Assembly (NCBI RefSeq): GCF_025145285.1
Contig: NZ_CP102251.1
Location: 2,232,001 to 2,296,000, forward strand
DNA: 64,000 bases
Direction of reading: 5' to 3'
Source of the DNA: Alistipes onderdonkii
GTDB lineage: Bacteria > Bacteroidota > Bacteroidia > Bacteroidales > Rikenellaceae
The notes below the pieces were generated by a model. It was given only the letters and a program-made list of their open reading frames with translations. It searched no databases and had not been told where the DNA came from. Made by a program: the position numbers and the translations under genes. Positions within the stretch are counted from its first letter, which is position 1; each line of letters opens with the position of its first letter. Shown piece after piece: positions 35,697 to 44,694 of this stretch.

Positions 35697-37328
35697 ATGG
35701 CAAAAGATATCAAATATAATGTTGAGGCGCGCGAACTGCTCAAGGAGGGTGTCGATGCGCTGTCGAACGCAGTGAAGGTGACGCTGGGCCCCAAAGGCCG
35801 CAACGTGATCATCGACAAGAAATTCGGTGCGCCGCAGATCACCAAGGACGGTGTGACGGTGGCCAAGGAGGTGGAGCTCGAAGACGCTTTCGCCAACATG
35901 GGCGCCCAGATGGTACGCGAGGTCGCCTCGAAGACCAACGACGATGCCGGCGACGGTACGACGACTGCCACGGTGCTCGCACAGTCGATCATCGGCGTAG
36001 GCCTGAAGAACGTGACGGCCGGTGCCAACCCGATGGATCTGAAGCGCGGCATCGACAAGGCCGTGGCCAAGGTGGTCGAGTCCCTGCGCAAGCAGAGCCA
36101 GGAGGTGGGTTCGGATTTCGATAAGATCGAGCAGGTGGCCACCATCTCGGCCAACAACGACGAGACGATCGGTAAGCTGATCGCCGAGGCGATGGCGAAG
36201 GTCAACAACGAAGGTGTGATCACCGTCGAGGAGGCCAAGGGCACCGAGACCCATGTGGAGGTCGTAGAGGGTATGCAGTTCGACCGCGGTTATATCTCGG
36301 CTTACTTCATGACCGATCCCGAGAAGATGGAGGCACAGCTCGAGAAGCCCTACATCCTGATTACCGACAAGAAGATTTCGACGATGAAGGAGCTGATGGG
36401 CGTGCTCGAGCCGGTGGCGCAGAGCGGCCGTTCGCTGCTGATCATCGCCGAGGACGTGGACGGCGAGGCGCTGTCGGCGCTCGTTGTCAACAAGCTGCGC
36501 GGTACGCTGAAGATCGCCGCCTGCAAGGCTCCGGGCTTCGGTGACCGCCGCAAGGAGATGCTCGAGGATATCGCCATCCTGACGGGTGCTACGGTGATCT
36601 CGACCGACAAGGGTATGAAGATGGAGGATACCGACCTTTCGATGCTCGGTACGGCGGACAAGGTGACGCTCAACAAGGAGAACACTACGATCGTCGACGG
36701 TGCCGGCAAGAAGGAGGAGATCGCAGCCCGTGTTGCTCAGATCCGCTCCTCGATCGACAAGGCTACGTCGGATTACGACAAGGAGAAGCTTCAGGAGCGT
36801 CTGGCCAAATTGGCCGGCGGTGTGGCCGTACTCTATGTGGGTGCCGCTACCGAAGTCGAGATGAAGGAGAAGAAAGACCGCGTGGACGACGCACTGGCTG
36901 CGACCCGTGCCGCTGTCGAAGAGGGTATCGTCCCGGGCGGCGGTGTGGCTTACATCCGCGCTACGGCGGCTCTCGAAGGGATGAAGGGTGCCAACGAAGA
37001 CCAGACGACCGGTATCCAGATCGTGAAACGTGCGATCGAGGAGCCGCTGCGCCAGATCGTCGAGAACGCCGGCGGCGAAGGTTCGGTCGTTGTCAACAAG
37101 GTGAAGGAGGGCAAGGATGCCTTCGGTTACAACGCCCGCGACGACAAGTACGAAGACCTGCTGAAGGCCGGTATCATCGACCCGACGAAGGTGTCGCGCG
37201 TTGCGCTGGAGAATGCCGCTTCGATCGCTTCGATGTTCCTGACCACCGAATGCGTGCTGGCGGAGAAGAAATCCGATGCTCCCGCCATGCCTGCGATGCC
37301 CGCAGGCGGTATGGGCGGCATGATGTAG
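35697..37328 (+). CDS. groEL: Chaperonin GroEL
   Basis: A 543-residue subunit of the double-ring ATP-driven folding machine. It shows ATP-site motifs VTLGPKGRNV and GDGTTTATVLAQ, apical domain sequence (LEKPYILITDKKIS), the hydrolysis Asp region (VEEGIVPGGGVAYIRA) and the Gly-Met tail PAGGMGGMM. It is cotranscribed with groES and followed by a strong terminator. Confidence 0.98.
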   Translation: MAKDIKYNVEARELLKEGVDALSNAVKVTLGPKGRNVIIDKKFGAPQITKDGVTVAKEVELEDAFANMGAQMVREVASKTNDDAGDGTTTATVLAQSIIGVGLKNVTAGANPMDLKRGIDKAVAKVVESLRKQSQEVGSDFDKIEQVATISANNDETIGKLIAEAMAKVNNEGVITVEEAKGTETHVEVVEGMQFDRGYISAYFMTDPEKMEAQLEKPYILITDKKISTMKELMGVLEPVAQSGRSLLIIAEDVDGEALSALVVNKLRGTLKIAACKAPGFGDRRKEMLEDIAILTGATVISTDKGMKMEDTDLSMLGTADKVTLNKENTTIVDGAGKKEEIAARVAQIRSSIDKATSDYDKEKLQERLAKLAGGVAVLYVGAATEVEMKEKKDRVDDALAATRAAVEEGIVPGGGVAYIRATAALEGMKGANEDQTTGIQIVKRAIEEPLRQIVENAGGEGSVVVNKVKEGKDAFGYNARDDKYEDLLKAGIIDPTKVSRVALENAASIASMFLTTECVLAEKKSDAPAMPAMPAGGMGGMM

Positions 37329-37346
37329 TCACCGATTCATAATAGG

Positions 37347-37379
37347 AAATCGGAGCCTCTTACGGAGGCTCCGATTTTT
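37347..37379 (+). terminator. groEL terminator
   Basis: A 13-bp perfect stem (37347-37359 with 37365-37377) running into a T5 stretch (37375-37379). It may also serve the convergent aquaporin gene. Confidence 0.85.
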
Positions 37380-37479
37380 GTTTTGCCGCGAAGCGATCGA
37401 GGCGGCATTCTCCGGCGCTGCGGGCGGTTGGCCGGGAGGGGTTCCGCGCGGGGCGGCGGGTACTTCGTTGGCCGCAGGG

Positions 37480-38157
37480 CTATTTTTTGTCCGCGCATTT
37501 GCAGCCCAGCATCTTCCATACGCCGGCCGAGAGGGCTGCCCCGATGAAGGGCGCGACGATGAAGAGCCATAGCTGGCAGAGCGCCGTGCCCCCTGCGAAG
37601 AGCGCAGGGCCGAAACTGCGGGCGGGGTTCACCGAGGTGCCCGTGATGGGGATGCAGACGATGTGCACCAACACCAGCGTGAGGCCTATGGCCAGTCCGG
37701 CCAGGTTTCCTGCGCCCTTTTCGCTGTCCGTGGAGCCGAGCACGACCAACACGAAGATGAACGTGAAGACCACTTCGGCGACAAGGGCCTGTGCCATTTC
37801 GCCCTGGCCGAAGGCGTTTGCCCCCGTGGCTGTGGTTGCGCCGTAGCCGCCCGTCGAGGTGAGCAGGTAGAGGATGGCCGAGCCGATCAGCGCCCCGGCG
37901 AATTGACCGAGCATGTAGCCGGCTGCGTCTTTGCCGCTCATGCGCTTCGAGAGCCATACGCCGAGTGTGATGGCAGGGTTGATGTGGCAGCCCGAGATGC
38001 CGCCGATGCAGTAGGCCATTGCCACGACCGACAGGCCGAATGCGAAAGCTACGGCCAGTATCTCGGCCGGTGCGTCGCAGCCCAGGAATACGGCGCTTCC
38101 GCAGCCCATCAGTACGAGAACCATTGTCCCCAGCATTTCTGCAAAATATTTCTTCAT
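37480..38157 (-). CDS. aqpZ: Aquaporin (AqpZ-like)
   Basis: A 225-residue channel with six membrane helices for water across the inner membrane. Both signature boxes are present: NPA at residues 60-62 (HINPAITLG) and 177-179 (VNPARSFGPAL), with Arg180 of the selectivity filter. The His-free filter residues cannot be fully assigned, but length and pattern match AqpZ rather than the longer glycerol facilitators. The tail ends in a Cys-Lys motif (GCKCADKK). A -7 box TATATTTG is present at 38198-38205 on the minus strand, with a weak -33. Confidence 0.92.
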   Translation of the reverse strand: MKKYFAEMLGTMVLVLMGCGSAVFLGCDAPAEILAVAFAFGLSVVAMAYCIGGISGCHINPAITLGVWLSKRMSGKDAAGYMLGQFAGALIGSAILYLLTSTGGYGATTATGANAFGQGEMAQALVAEVVFTFIFVLVVLGSTDSEKGAGNLAGLAIGLTLVLVHIVCIPITGTSVNPARSFGPALFAGGTALCQLWLFIVAPFIGAALSAGVWKMLGCKCADKK

Positions 38158-38197
38158 AGTCGTTAGAATTTAGCGGGCCGGAGCCCTGTTTGCAAGG

Positions 38198-38205
38198 CAA
38201 ATATA
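38198..38205 (-). promoter_or_regulatory. -7 promoter box of aqpZ
   Basis: Minus-strand TATATTTG, 40 bases before the aqpZ start. No good -33 partner. Confidence 0.45.
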
Positions 38206-38481
38206 CGAAAAATAGCAAAAAAAGGCCGGCAGGTAGACATTTCGGGAACTGTGTGTCAGGTGTCTGCATCTTTTGCCCTGCGGATAATACGGGCGGAAAA
38301 ATGCACCCTCTGGTTCGGTTGTGTGGGGCCCGGGTGGCAGTCGGCCGCCCGGGTGCGGGGCGTTGGCAGCCGGTACGATGGCAGGTGTTGCAGCAGGGGC
38401 GGCCTGTGCGGTGTGGCAGCGGGAATTATTGCCCCGGAAAAAGGATGTTGGGCTATATCGTATCTATTTTTGGCCGATTTG
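38206..38481. other. Intergenic stretch between aqpZ and the LruC lipoprotein gene
   Basis: No gene is supported. It is GC-rich in the middle with no clear hairpin. The only signals are the two promoters at its edges. Confidence 0.5.
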
Positions 38482-38513
38482 TTTGGTTTTCGGAGTTGTA
38501 ATGTCTATCTTTG
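38482..38513 (+). promoter_or_regulatory. Promoter of the LruC-domain lipoprotein gene
   Basis: TTTG (38482-38485), 20 bp, TATCTTTG (38506-38513): a full Bacteroidetes consensus promoter 86 bases before the start codon. Confidence 0.75.
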
Positions 38514-38599
38514 GCTGCGAAAAATAATCGGGTTCCTTGGAGTGGGAAGATGTGCAACGGGAGATGCGGAACCTATTTGATTGATCTAACATGCCCATA

Positions 38600-39631
38600 A
38601 TGAAGAAATGTCTTACGATCTTGATGCTGGCCTTCCTGGCTGCCTCCTGCATTGAGAAAAGCGATGTCCGTCCCGGCAGTCCCGTGGACGTCGACATCGA
38701 CCATTACCAAACGGCCGGCACGTACGATGTCCCCGTGAAAGAAGGTTGCATCACCGTAGTGAAGGCATACGGGGTGACGTTGGCCGAAGCCGAAAGCCCC
38801 ATGACGATCTGGGTGCCGCGGATGACCCTGACCCGTTCGGACGAGGGGCTGACGACGACGTTCGTCCCGCGCGATGAGTACCCCAATTTCGCAGGCAACA
38901 AATCGCAGTTGTTCCAGGTAGTATGTTTCGAGGACTCCAGGCGCGGGGATTACGATTACAACGACCTGGTCATCCATGTGCTGTACCAGACCCGGCAGAA
39001 TATCTTCGGGTTCGGCGTACAGCCCGTGGCGTTGGGGTCGACGAAATCCATCAAACTGGGATGTGTCGTTTACAAGGGCGGCAAGCGTATCTTCAAGGGG
39101 TTGATCACCCCCGAAGGTGCCGATTGCCGGTCGCAGTATTTCAAGTCGATGGAGGGAACGCTCAATACCTACGACAAGGCCAATATCAAGGTCGGGGAGT
39201 ACCTGGGGTCGACGATCCGCAACTGGGATGTGTCGAAGATCGAAGGGAACGGCCCGATGCGCGTTGAGTGGTATATCGAGGTGGATAACGGCGTGGAACT
39301 TTATGCCTTGTCGACTGCCTACCTGAACGATTCGTTCGACAAGGACAAATTGCCCTACGGACTGGTGATCACCACCACGGGGACGGAATATGTCGACGAG
39401 AAAGGCGGCTACCTCTGCGGGTTCGACTGGTTCAACTATCCGCGCGAATCGGTGCATATCAAGGAGGTATATCCCGAGATGTGGAACTGGCTGACTACGG
39501 ACAGCAGCTATAATTTTGCCGATATTTACGATGGCAGGAATGTCCCTGCGAATGCTTGCCCTGCTGCCGACCTGGGGCTGTTCGAAGCCCGGACGATCGA
39601 CGTCACCAACAGGAAATACCGGGCTGACTGA
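38600..39631 (+). CDS. LruC-domain (DUF4842) lipoprotein
   Basis: A 343-residue lipoprotein. Start MKKCLTILMLAFLAASC at 38600 is used because it gives a compact signal peptide; an ATG nine bases upstream is possible. The centre has LFQVVCFEDSRRGDYDYNDL followed by VIHV, the Asp-rich signature of LruC/DUF4842 domains, which probably binds calcium. The C-terminal part is beta-rich (GYLCGFDWFNYP, then EVYPEMWNWL). The role of the domain is not established; it is common in surface proteins of Bacteroidetes and Leptospira. The gene is monocistronic with its own promoter and terminator. Confidence 0.82.
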   Translation: MKKCLTILMLAFLAASCIEKSDVRPGSPVDVDIDHYQTAGTYDVPVKEGCITVVKAYGVTLAEAESPMTIWVPRMTLTRSDEGLTTTFVPRDEYPNFAGNKSQLFQVVCFEDSRRGDYDYNDLVIHVLYQTRQNIFGFGVQPVALGSTKSIKLGCVVYKGGKRIFKGLITPEGADCRSQYFKSMEGTLNTYDKANIKVGEYLGSTIRNWDVSKIEGNGPMRVEWYIEVDNGVELYALSTAYLNDSFDKDKLPYGLVITTTGTEYVDEKGGYLCGFDWFNYPRESVHIKEVYPEMWNWLTTDSSYNFADIYDGRNVPANACPAADLGLFEARTIDVTNRKYRAD

Positions 39632-39680
39632 GCCCGTGCCGATAGCGGCCGAGGCGGGCTGCGGTGCCGTCGCCGATTGA

Positions 39681-39708
39681 AAAAAGCAACCCTGCGGGGT
39701 TGCTTTTT
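39681..39708 (+). terminator. Terminator after the LruC gene
   Basis: A 12-bp stem AAAAAGCAACCC / GGGTTGCTTTTT with a 4-base loop (39681-39708), continuing into T8. It is symmetric and may also serve the convergent gene at 39875. Confidence 0.85.
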
Positions 39709-39874
39709 TTTATGTGCGGGCTTGTTGTCATGCGCTGCGTGCCCCGGGGATGCCGGATTGCCCGATGCACGGTGTTGAATGCCCGATACCGGCGGCGTGT
39801 GCTGCGCCATTGCCGGCCCTGTTCCCGGCTCCCGGTTCCGATCCTTCCCTTGCAGGACGGGGCTCCACTTTTTG

Positions 39875-40462
39875 TCAGGGCATCCACTCCAGGATCCCCG
39901 TCACGGGGTTGGCGGCGCGCCAGGCTTCGAATTCCGCATAGGTACCCACGCCATCGCGCAGTACGGCCTGGTAGTATTCGATACCCATGATCTTCTTCGC
40001 CTCGGGGGTTTCGTATTTGAGCCGGAGGATCGTTTCGCGCGTCCGGTCGGTCAGCACGGCGGCGATGCGGTCGGCCACCCGTTCGAAATAGCCGTCGTAG
40101 GCCGAACCTTTCGGCATGTGGATCATGTCGATCTGCCATAACCGGTCGTCGGCATCGGCATACCAGGCATGCCATTCGAGGCATTGGTCGGGGGCGTCGA
40201 GCAGGTTGTTGAAGGTGATGCTGCGGATGCGGCTGTTTTCGGCCAGGCGTGCCATGGCGGCGAAGCTGTCCGCAAGGCGCAGCGGTGAGGAGTAGATGTG
40301 GAAGTCGATGTCGCGGTGCGTCATCAGCAGTCCCGTACGGAGCGACCCGACCAGGTTGGGTTCGGCGCCGACCTGTTGCCAGATCGCTTCGAGGTCGGTA
40401 TCGCGGATAACTTCGCGGGCGCGCTGCTGGTTGGCGGCGGCGATCTTCAGTAATTCGTCCAT
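39875..40462 (-). CDS. Nucleotidyltransferase-fold-like protein, unknown substrate
   Basis: A 195-residue cytosolic protein without signal peptide. Residues 39-53 read GSLRTGLLMTHRDID: a Gly-Ser followed by an Asp-x-Asp pair (Asp51, Asp53), the active-site pattern of polymerase-beta-like nucleotidyltransferases. The remainder (WHAWYADADDRLWQIDMIHM, then AKKIMGIEYYQAVLRDGVGT) has further acidic residues that could complete the metal site. The family name and substrate are not known to me. It lies downstream of recN, separated by a terminator-like hairpin, so it may have its own promoter. Confidence 0.6.
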   Translation of the reverse strand: MDELLKIAAANQQRAREVIRDTDLEAIWQQVGAEPNLVGSLRTGLLMTHRDIDFHIYSSPLRLADSFAAMARLAENSRIRSITFNNLLDAPDQCLEWHAWYADADDRLWQIDMIHMPKGSAYDGYFERVADRIAAVLTDRTRETILRLKYETPEAKKIMGIEYYQAVLRDGVGTYAEFEAWRAANPVTGILEWMP

Positions 40463-40492
40463 GATGTGTAAAGTTGCGGTTATTGCGGGGTT

Positions 40493-40524
40493 AAAAGAGC
40501 GTCGGGACGGATTATCCGTCCCGA
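40493..40524 (-). terminator. recN-operon terminator
   Basis: A 10-bp stem TCGGGACGGA (40502-40511) / TCCGTCCCGA (40515-40524) with TTTT downstream on the minus strand (40493-40496), 22 bases past the recN stop. Confidence 0.65.
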
Positions 40525-40546
40525 TGCCGGGGCGTTGCGTGTGCGG

Positions 40547-42190
40547 TTATTTGCCCAGCAGGATGCGTGCCTGGGCTATGGCGGCATCGGTGATGCGGCT
40601 GCCGGAGAGCATCTTGGCGATCTCGGTGATGCGCTCCTCGTCCGTCAGGCGGGCGATGCCGGTGCGCCCGTCGCGTTTGTAGACCACGAAATGGGCTGCG
40701 CCTTTCGACGCCACCTGCGGCAGGTGGGTGATGTCCACGACCTGCAACGTCGCGGAGAGCGATTCGATGATCTCGCCCATGGCGTCGGCGATGCGCCCCG
40801 AGACGCCCGTGTCGATCTCGTCGAAGATGACCGTCGGCAACTGCATGCGCCGGGCCAGCAGGGATTTGAGCGCCAGCATGACCCGCGAGAGCTCACCGCC
40901 CGAGGCGATACGTTCGACGCTCTGTGGCGTCGCGTTGCGGTTGGCCGAGAAGAGGAACGCCACGCCGTCGCGTCCCGTGCGCCCGAGGTCGGGGAGCGGG
41001 GTGAGCGTCACCTTGAATACGGTTTCGGGCATGCCCAGCTGGGCGAGTGTCTCCAGGATCTGTTTTTCGAAGGCCGGGGCGGCTTTTGCACGTGCCTTGT
41101 GCAGCCTGTCGGCCAACGCGCCGGCCTTCTGCGCGGCCGCGTCCAGTTCTTTTTCAGCCGCTGCGATCTCTTCGTCGCCGTGTACGATGGCGGCGAGTTG
41201 TGCGGCATAGCGGTCGCGGGCTGCGATCAACTCCGTTTCGGAGGCGACACGGTGTTTTTGTTGCAGGGCATAGAGGGCGTCGAGGCGTGCGGCGAGTTTG
41301 GCCAGCCGTTCGGGGTCGGCATCGAGGCGTTCGCTGTCGGCGGCGGCGGCGTTGTCGATGTCCTTCAGCTCCTCGAGTACGGAGTGCAGACGTGCGGCGT
41401 ATTCCCCGGCCGCGGGAAAATGTTCGCGGATGCGCGTCAGGTCGTTCTCGGAATTTTTCAGGAGCGTGAGCATTCCGGTTTCGTCGGCATCGAGGGCGTT
41501 GCGGAGCGTAGTGAGCACCTCGCCGATGCGGTCGGCGTTCTCCAGTACGGCCAGTTCTTCCTCGATGGCGGCCTGTTCCCCTTCGCGGAGGTTGGCAGCC
41601 GTGAGCTCTTCGCTCTGGAAGCGGAGCCACTCCTCGTCGCGGCGTCCGCCGGCGGCGGCTTCGCGCAGGGCGGCGAGCCGGCGCCGCAGTTCCGTAAGCC
41701 GCGTATACTGCGCGGCATATTGTGCGAGCAGTTCCCCGTTCCCGGCCACGGTGTCGAGCGCCGAGGTGCGGAACTCTTCCGAGGAGAGGATCAGGTTCTG
41801 ATGCTGCGAGTGGATGTCGATCAGGCGGGTGCCGAATTCGCGCAGCTGCGCCAGTTGCACCGGGAGGTCGTTGATGAAGGCGCGGCTCTTGCCGGCCGGG
41901 GTTATCATGCGCGTTACGGTAGTCTCCGGCGCATAGTCGAGGTCGTTCCCGGCGAAGAAAGCCTCCATGTCGCGCCCCGAGAGGTCGAAGGTGCCTTCGA
42001 CCACGCAGTTGCGTGCGGCGTCCTTCATGGCCGAGCCGTCGTTCTTGGCGCCCAGCAGCAGGCCGAGGGCACCGAGCAGGATGGATTTCCCGGCTCCCGT
42101 TTCACCCGTGATGATATTCAGGTGGGGATCCAGCTCCATTTCGAGCTTGTCGATAAGCACGTAGTTCTCAACCGACAGACGGCGTAACAT
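40547..42190 (-). CDS. recN: DNA repair ATPase RecN
   Basis: A 547-residue SMC-like protein for double-strand-break repair, acting on chromosomal DNA. Start MLRRLSVENYVLIDKLEMEL at 42190 gives the normal length; the frame stays open 128 codons upstream but only as a shadow of coaBC. Walker A is GETGAGKSILLG (about 29-40). The centre holds long coiled-coil arms (many Glu/Ala heptads). The ABC signature is ASGGELSRVMLALK and Walker B is PTVIFDEIDTGVSG. It lies 8 bases downstream of the coaBC stop. Many Bacteroidetes have a DUF4835 (PorD) gene between the two; here there is none. Confidence 0.96.
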   Translation of the reverse strand: MLRRLSVENYVLIDKLEMELDPHLNIITGETGAGKSILLGALGLLLGAKNDGSAMKDAARNCVVEGTFDLSGRDMEAFFAGNDLDYAPETTVTRMITPAGKSRAFINDLPVQLAQLREFGTRLIDIHSQHQNLILSSEEFRTSALDTVAGNGELLAQYAAQYTRLTELRRRLAALREAAAGGRRDEEWLRFQSEELTAANLREGEQAAIEEELAVLENADRIGEVLTTLRNALDADETGMLTLLKNSENDLTRIREHFPAAGEYAARLHSVLEELKDIDNAAAADSERLDADPERLAKLAARLDALYALQQKHRVASETELIAARDRYAAQLAAIVHGDEEIAAAEKELDAAAQKAGALADRLHKARAKAAPAFEKQILETLAQLGMPETVFKVTLTPLPDLGRTGRDGVAFLFSANRNATPQSVERIASGGELSRVMLALKSLLARRMQLPTVIFDEIDTGVSGRIADAMGEIIESLSATLQVVDITHLPQVASKGAAHFVVYKRDGRTGIARLTDEERITEIAKMLSGSRITDAAIAQARILLGK

Positions 42191-42198
42191 GGCGGTCT

Positions 42199-43464
42199 TT
42201 ATTTTAACAGTGATTCGATTTTGTCGACGATACGTCCGGCTACTTCGCTCTTCGGCATCAGGGGCAGCGGCTCGCGGCCGTTGCGGTCGATGAAGGTCAC
42301 CTTGTTGGTGTCGCCGCGAAATCCCGCGCCGGCGTCGCGCAGCGAGTTGAGGACGATGAAATCGAAGTTCTTTCGCGCGAGCTTCGCCTCGGCGTTGGCC
42401 TGTTCGTCGTGCGTTTCGAGGGCGAAGCCGACCAGCAGGCGGCCGCCTTTGGAGGCTCCCAGCTCTGCGGCGATGTCGCGCGTACGGCGCAGGGTGATGT
42501 GCATTTCGCCCTCGCCCTTCTTGAGTTTGGTCTGCGAAACCGTGTCGGGCGTATAGTCTGCTACGGCGGCGCACATGACAGCGCCGTCGGCGCCCTCGAA
42601 GGCTCGGGTCGTGGCATCGTACATCTGGGCGGCCGAGAGCACGTCCACGCGTTCCACGCCCGGGGGCGTCGGCAGCGACGTACGCCCCGTGACGAGGGTT
42701 ACCTGCGCACCGCGTGCGGCCAGCGCTCCGGCGATGGCGTAGCCCATCTTTCCCGACGAGTGGTTCGAGATGAACCGCACGGGGTCGATGGCTTCGATCG
42801 TGGCGCCTGCCGTTACGACAAAGCGTTTACCGGACAGGCGCTTTTTTTTTTCGGGGGTTCCCGCGGAGAGGAGTTTGCCCACATAGGCGGCGATTTCCGC
42901 GGGTTCGGCCATGCGTCCCTTGCCCGTGAGCCCGCTGGCCAGCTCCCCTTCGGCGGGTTCGACGATCCGCACGCCGTGCCCGGCCAGCCGGCGCAGGTTC
43001 TCCTGGGTCGTGGGGTGGGCGTACATGTCCAAATCCATGGCGGGGGCGACGACCACCGGGCAGCGGGCCGAGAGGTAGGTCGTCAGCAGCAGGTTGTCGG
43101 CGATGCCGCATGCCATTTTGGCCAGTGTGTTGGCCGTGGCGGGGGCGATCAGGTAGCAGTCGGCCCATTCGCCGAGCGAGACATGGGAATTCCAGGCCCC
43201 GTTCTCGGGGTCGAAGAACTCCACGAGGATCGGGTTCCTGGAAAGCGTGGCCATCGTCAGCGGGGTGATGAACTGCTTGGCCAGCGGGGTCATCACGACA
43301 CGCACCTCGGCGCCCGCCGTCCTCAATAAACGACAGAGCACAGCCGCCTTGTAGGCCGCTATGCTTCCCGTGATGCCCAGCAGTATGTGCCGTCCGGCCA
43401 CTCCTTCGGCCGGGCAGGCAGCGCCTGCGCCGGGGCCTTGTATGCCACCTCCCTGCAAATCCAT
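42199..43464 (-). CDS. coaBC: Bifunctional CoaBC: phosphopantothenoylcysteine synthetase/decarboxylase
   Basis: Makes 4'-phosphopantetheine from phosphopantothenate, cysteine and CTP on the way to coenzyme A. The N-terminal CoaC flavoprotein has GITGSIAAYKA, NSHVSLGEWAD (catalytic His) and APAMDLDMY. The C-terminal CoaB half starts about residue 213 with VVTAGATIEAIDPVRFI, then SNHSSGKMGYAIA, AAVADYTP and KLKKGEGE. The first 24 residues (Gly- and Pro-rich) are unusual; a GTG near residue 23 (VAGRHILLGITG) could be the true start. The stretch encoding PEKKKRL contains A10, in frame here. It overlaps no neighbour but is tightly packed in bamD-rpoZ-coaBC-recN. Confidence 0.95.
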   Translation of the reverse strand: MDLQGGGIQGPGAGAACPAEGVAGRHILLGITGSIAAYKAAVLCRLLRTAGAEVRVVMTPLAKQFITPLTMATLSRNPILVEFFDPENGAWNSHVSLGEWADCYLIAPATANTLAKMACGIADNLLLTTYLSARCPVVVAPAMDLDMYAHPTTQENLRRLAGHGVRIVEPAEGELASGLTGKGRMAEPAEIAAYVGKLLSAGTPEKKKRLSGKRFVVTAGATIEAIDPVRFISNHSSGKMGYAIAGALAARGAQVTLVTGRTSLPTPPGVERVDVLSAAQMYDATTRAFEGADGAVMCAAVADYTPDTVSQTKLKKGEGEMHITLRRTRDIAAELGASKGGRLLVGFALETHDEQANAEAKLARKNFDFIVLNSLRDAGAGFRGDTNKVTFIDRNGREPLPLMPKSEVAGRIVDKIESLLK

Positions 43465-43474
43465 GGCGGTATCC

Positions 43475-43801
43475 TTAGGACTCCTTGACCTCTTTGTTCT
43501 CCTTGTAGAAGAGTTCGCCGTCGAGGAACTCCTCGGTAGCGATGATCGCGGGCTTGGGCAGGCGTTCGTAGTAGCGCGAGATTTCGATCTGCTCGCGGTT
43601 CTCGAAGGTCTCCTCCATGGTGTCCGTCGGCGAAGAGAAGTCGGCGAGCTTGCGGCTGAGCTCGGTCTTCAGTTCGGTCGAGATCTGGTTGGCACGGCGG
43701 GCGATGATGTTCACCGTTTCGTAGATGTTGCCCGTTTCCTTGTCCAGATCCACCAGCTTGCGCGTGATGGTGTTGTTGGGGATGTTCTTCTTGATTTCCA
43801 T
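43475..43801 (-). CDS. rpoZ: RNA polymerase omega-subunit-like protein (Rpb6 family)
   Basis: A 108-residue protein between bamD and coaBC. The helix TGNIYETVNIIARRANQIST is the part of omega/Rpb6 that wraps the end of the beta-prime subunit; PKPAIIATEEFLDGELFYKE follows. Bacteroidetes omega is longer and diverged compared with Proteobacteria, and sits at this operon position. It starts 3 bases after the bamD stop. Confidence 0.85.
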   Translation of the reverse strand: MEIKKNIPNNTITRKLVDLDKETGNIYETVNIIARRANQISTELKTELSRKLADFSSPTDTMEETFENREQIEISRYYERLPKPAIIATEEFLDGELFYKENKEVKES

Positions 43802-43803
43802 TG

Positions 43804-44634
43804 TTATATGTTGTTGTCTTTGTCTTCGTCCTTCTTGTTGCGGTCGAGGTAGTCCCGTGCGTGCTTGGCCATGCGGTCGACCTCCTTGGTGTATTTCGAT
43901 TCGGGGAACTCCTCCTTGAACGAGAGGTAGGAGTCGAGCATCGAGAGATAGCGGTCGGTCTGCTTGTTTGCGACCGAGTTGTTGGCGAAGCGGTAGCTGG
44001 CGTCCACGATCATGTACATGATCTCCTCGCGGTGGTTGCTGTCCGGGAATTGTTTGAGCGCATTCTTCAGCGATACGATGGCCGATTTGTAGCGGCCTAT
44101 CTTATAGTAGGTGTAGGCGTTCAGGTAGGACTTGTCGTGCAGCCGCTGCGTCAGTTCGCCGTTGATCTGCTTGAAATCCTCGACGCGGTCGCTGTGGGGG
44201 TAGCGCGACATGAACTCGTTGATGGCGATCAGTGCCTGTCCGGTCATCGTCTGGTCGCGCGAGGGGCCGGGCGAGAGGTAGTAGAAGCAGAGTGCGTACA
44301 TGCCTTCGGCGTCTTCGATGAAGGCGCTGCGGCCGAACTTGCGGCGGAAATCGTCGAACAGGGCCGAGGCGGTGTCATAGTCGCGGTTCTTGAACTTGCA
44401 GCGGGCGTTGAAGAACGAGACGCTGTCTTCGCGCGGCGTGCCGATGTAGTAGTGCTGGACGCCCTCGAAGAGCGTCGAGGCACGCGACCACTTCTCTTTC
44501 TGGTAGTACTCCAGCGCCTTGCTGTAAATCAGTTCGGGTTGTCCGCTTTTGAGCAGGGAGTTGATGCCTGCGCATCCGCTAAATGCGGTGACCAGAATCA
44601 CCCCGCACACGGCGTATAAAAAAGTCTGCTTCAT
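43804..44634 (-). CDS. bamD: Outer membrane assembly lipoprotein BamD
   Basis: A 276-residue lipoprotein of the Bam complex, which inserts beta-barrels into the outer membrane; in this bacterium that includes the SusC transporters. The signal peptide ends at VTAFSGC. Five TPR-like helical pairs follow, with YSKALEYYQKEKWSRASTLF, DSVSFFNARCKFKNRDYDTA, NEFMSRYPHSDRVEDF and YLSFKEEFPESKYTKEVDRM. It is first gene of the operon, with a consensus promoter 30 bases upstream. Confidence 0.95.
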   Translation of the reverse strand: MKQTFLYAVCGVILVTAFSGCAGINSLLKSGQPELIYSKALEYYQKEKWSRASTLFEGVQHYYIGTPREDSVSFFNARCKFKNRDYDTASALFDDFRRKFGRSAFIEDAEGMYALCFYYLSPGPSRDQTMTGQALIAINEFMSRYPHSDRVEDFKQINGELTQRLHDKSYLNAYTYYKIGRYKSAIVSLKNALKQFPDSNHREEIMYMIVDASYRFANNSVANKQTDRYLSMLDSYLSFKEEFPESKYTKEVDRMAKHARDYLDRNKKDEDKDNNI

Positions 44635-44663
44635 TGATAAATCTTTTACGGCGCTTTATCGCG

Positions 44664-44694
44664 CAAAGTTACGCATAAATTAACGATTTCCAAA
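44664..44694 (-). promoter_or_regulatory. Promoter of the bamD operon
   Basis: Minus-strand TTTG (44691-44694), 19 bp, TAACTTTG (44664-44671): a full consensus. Confidence 0.8.

Noticed and set aside
42841..42851. A10 tract in coaBC as a possible frameshift site
   Set aside because: The gene is in frame through the tract and encodes PEKKKRL; there is no sign of a break in this assembly.
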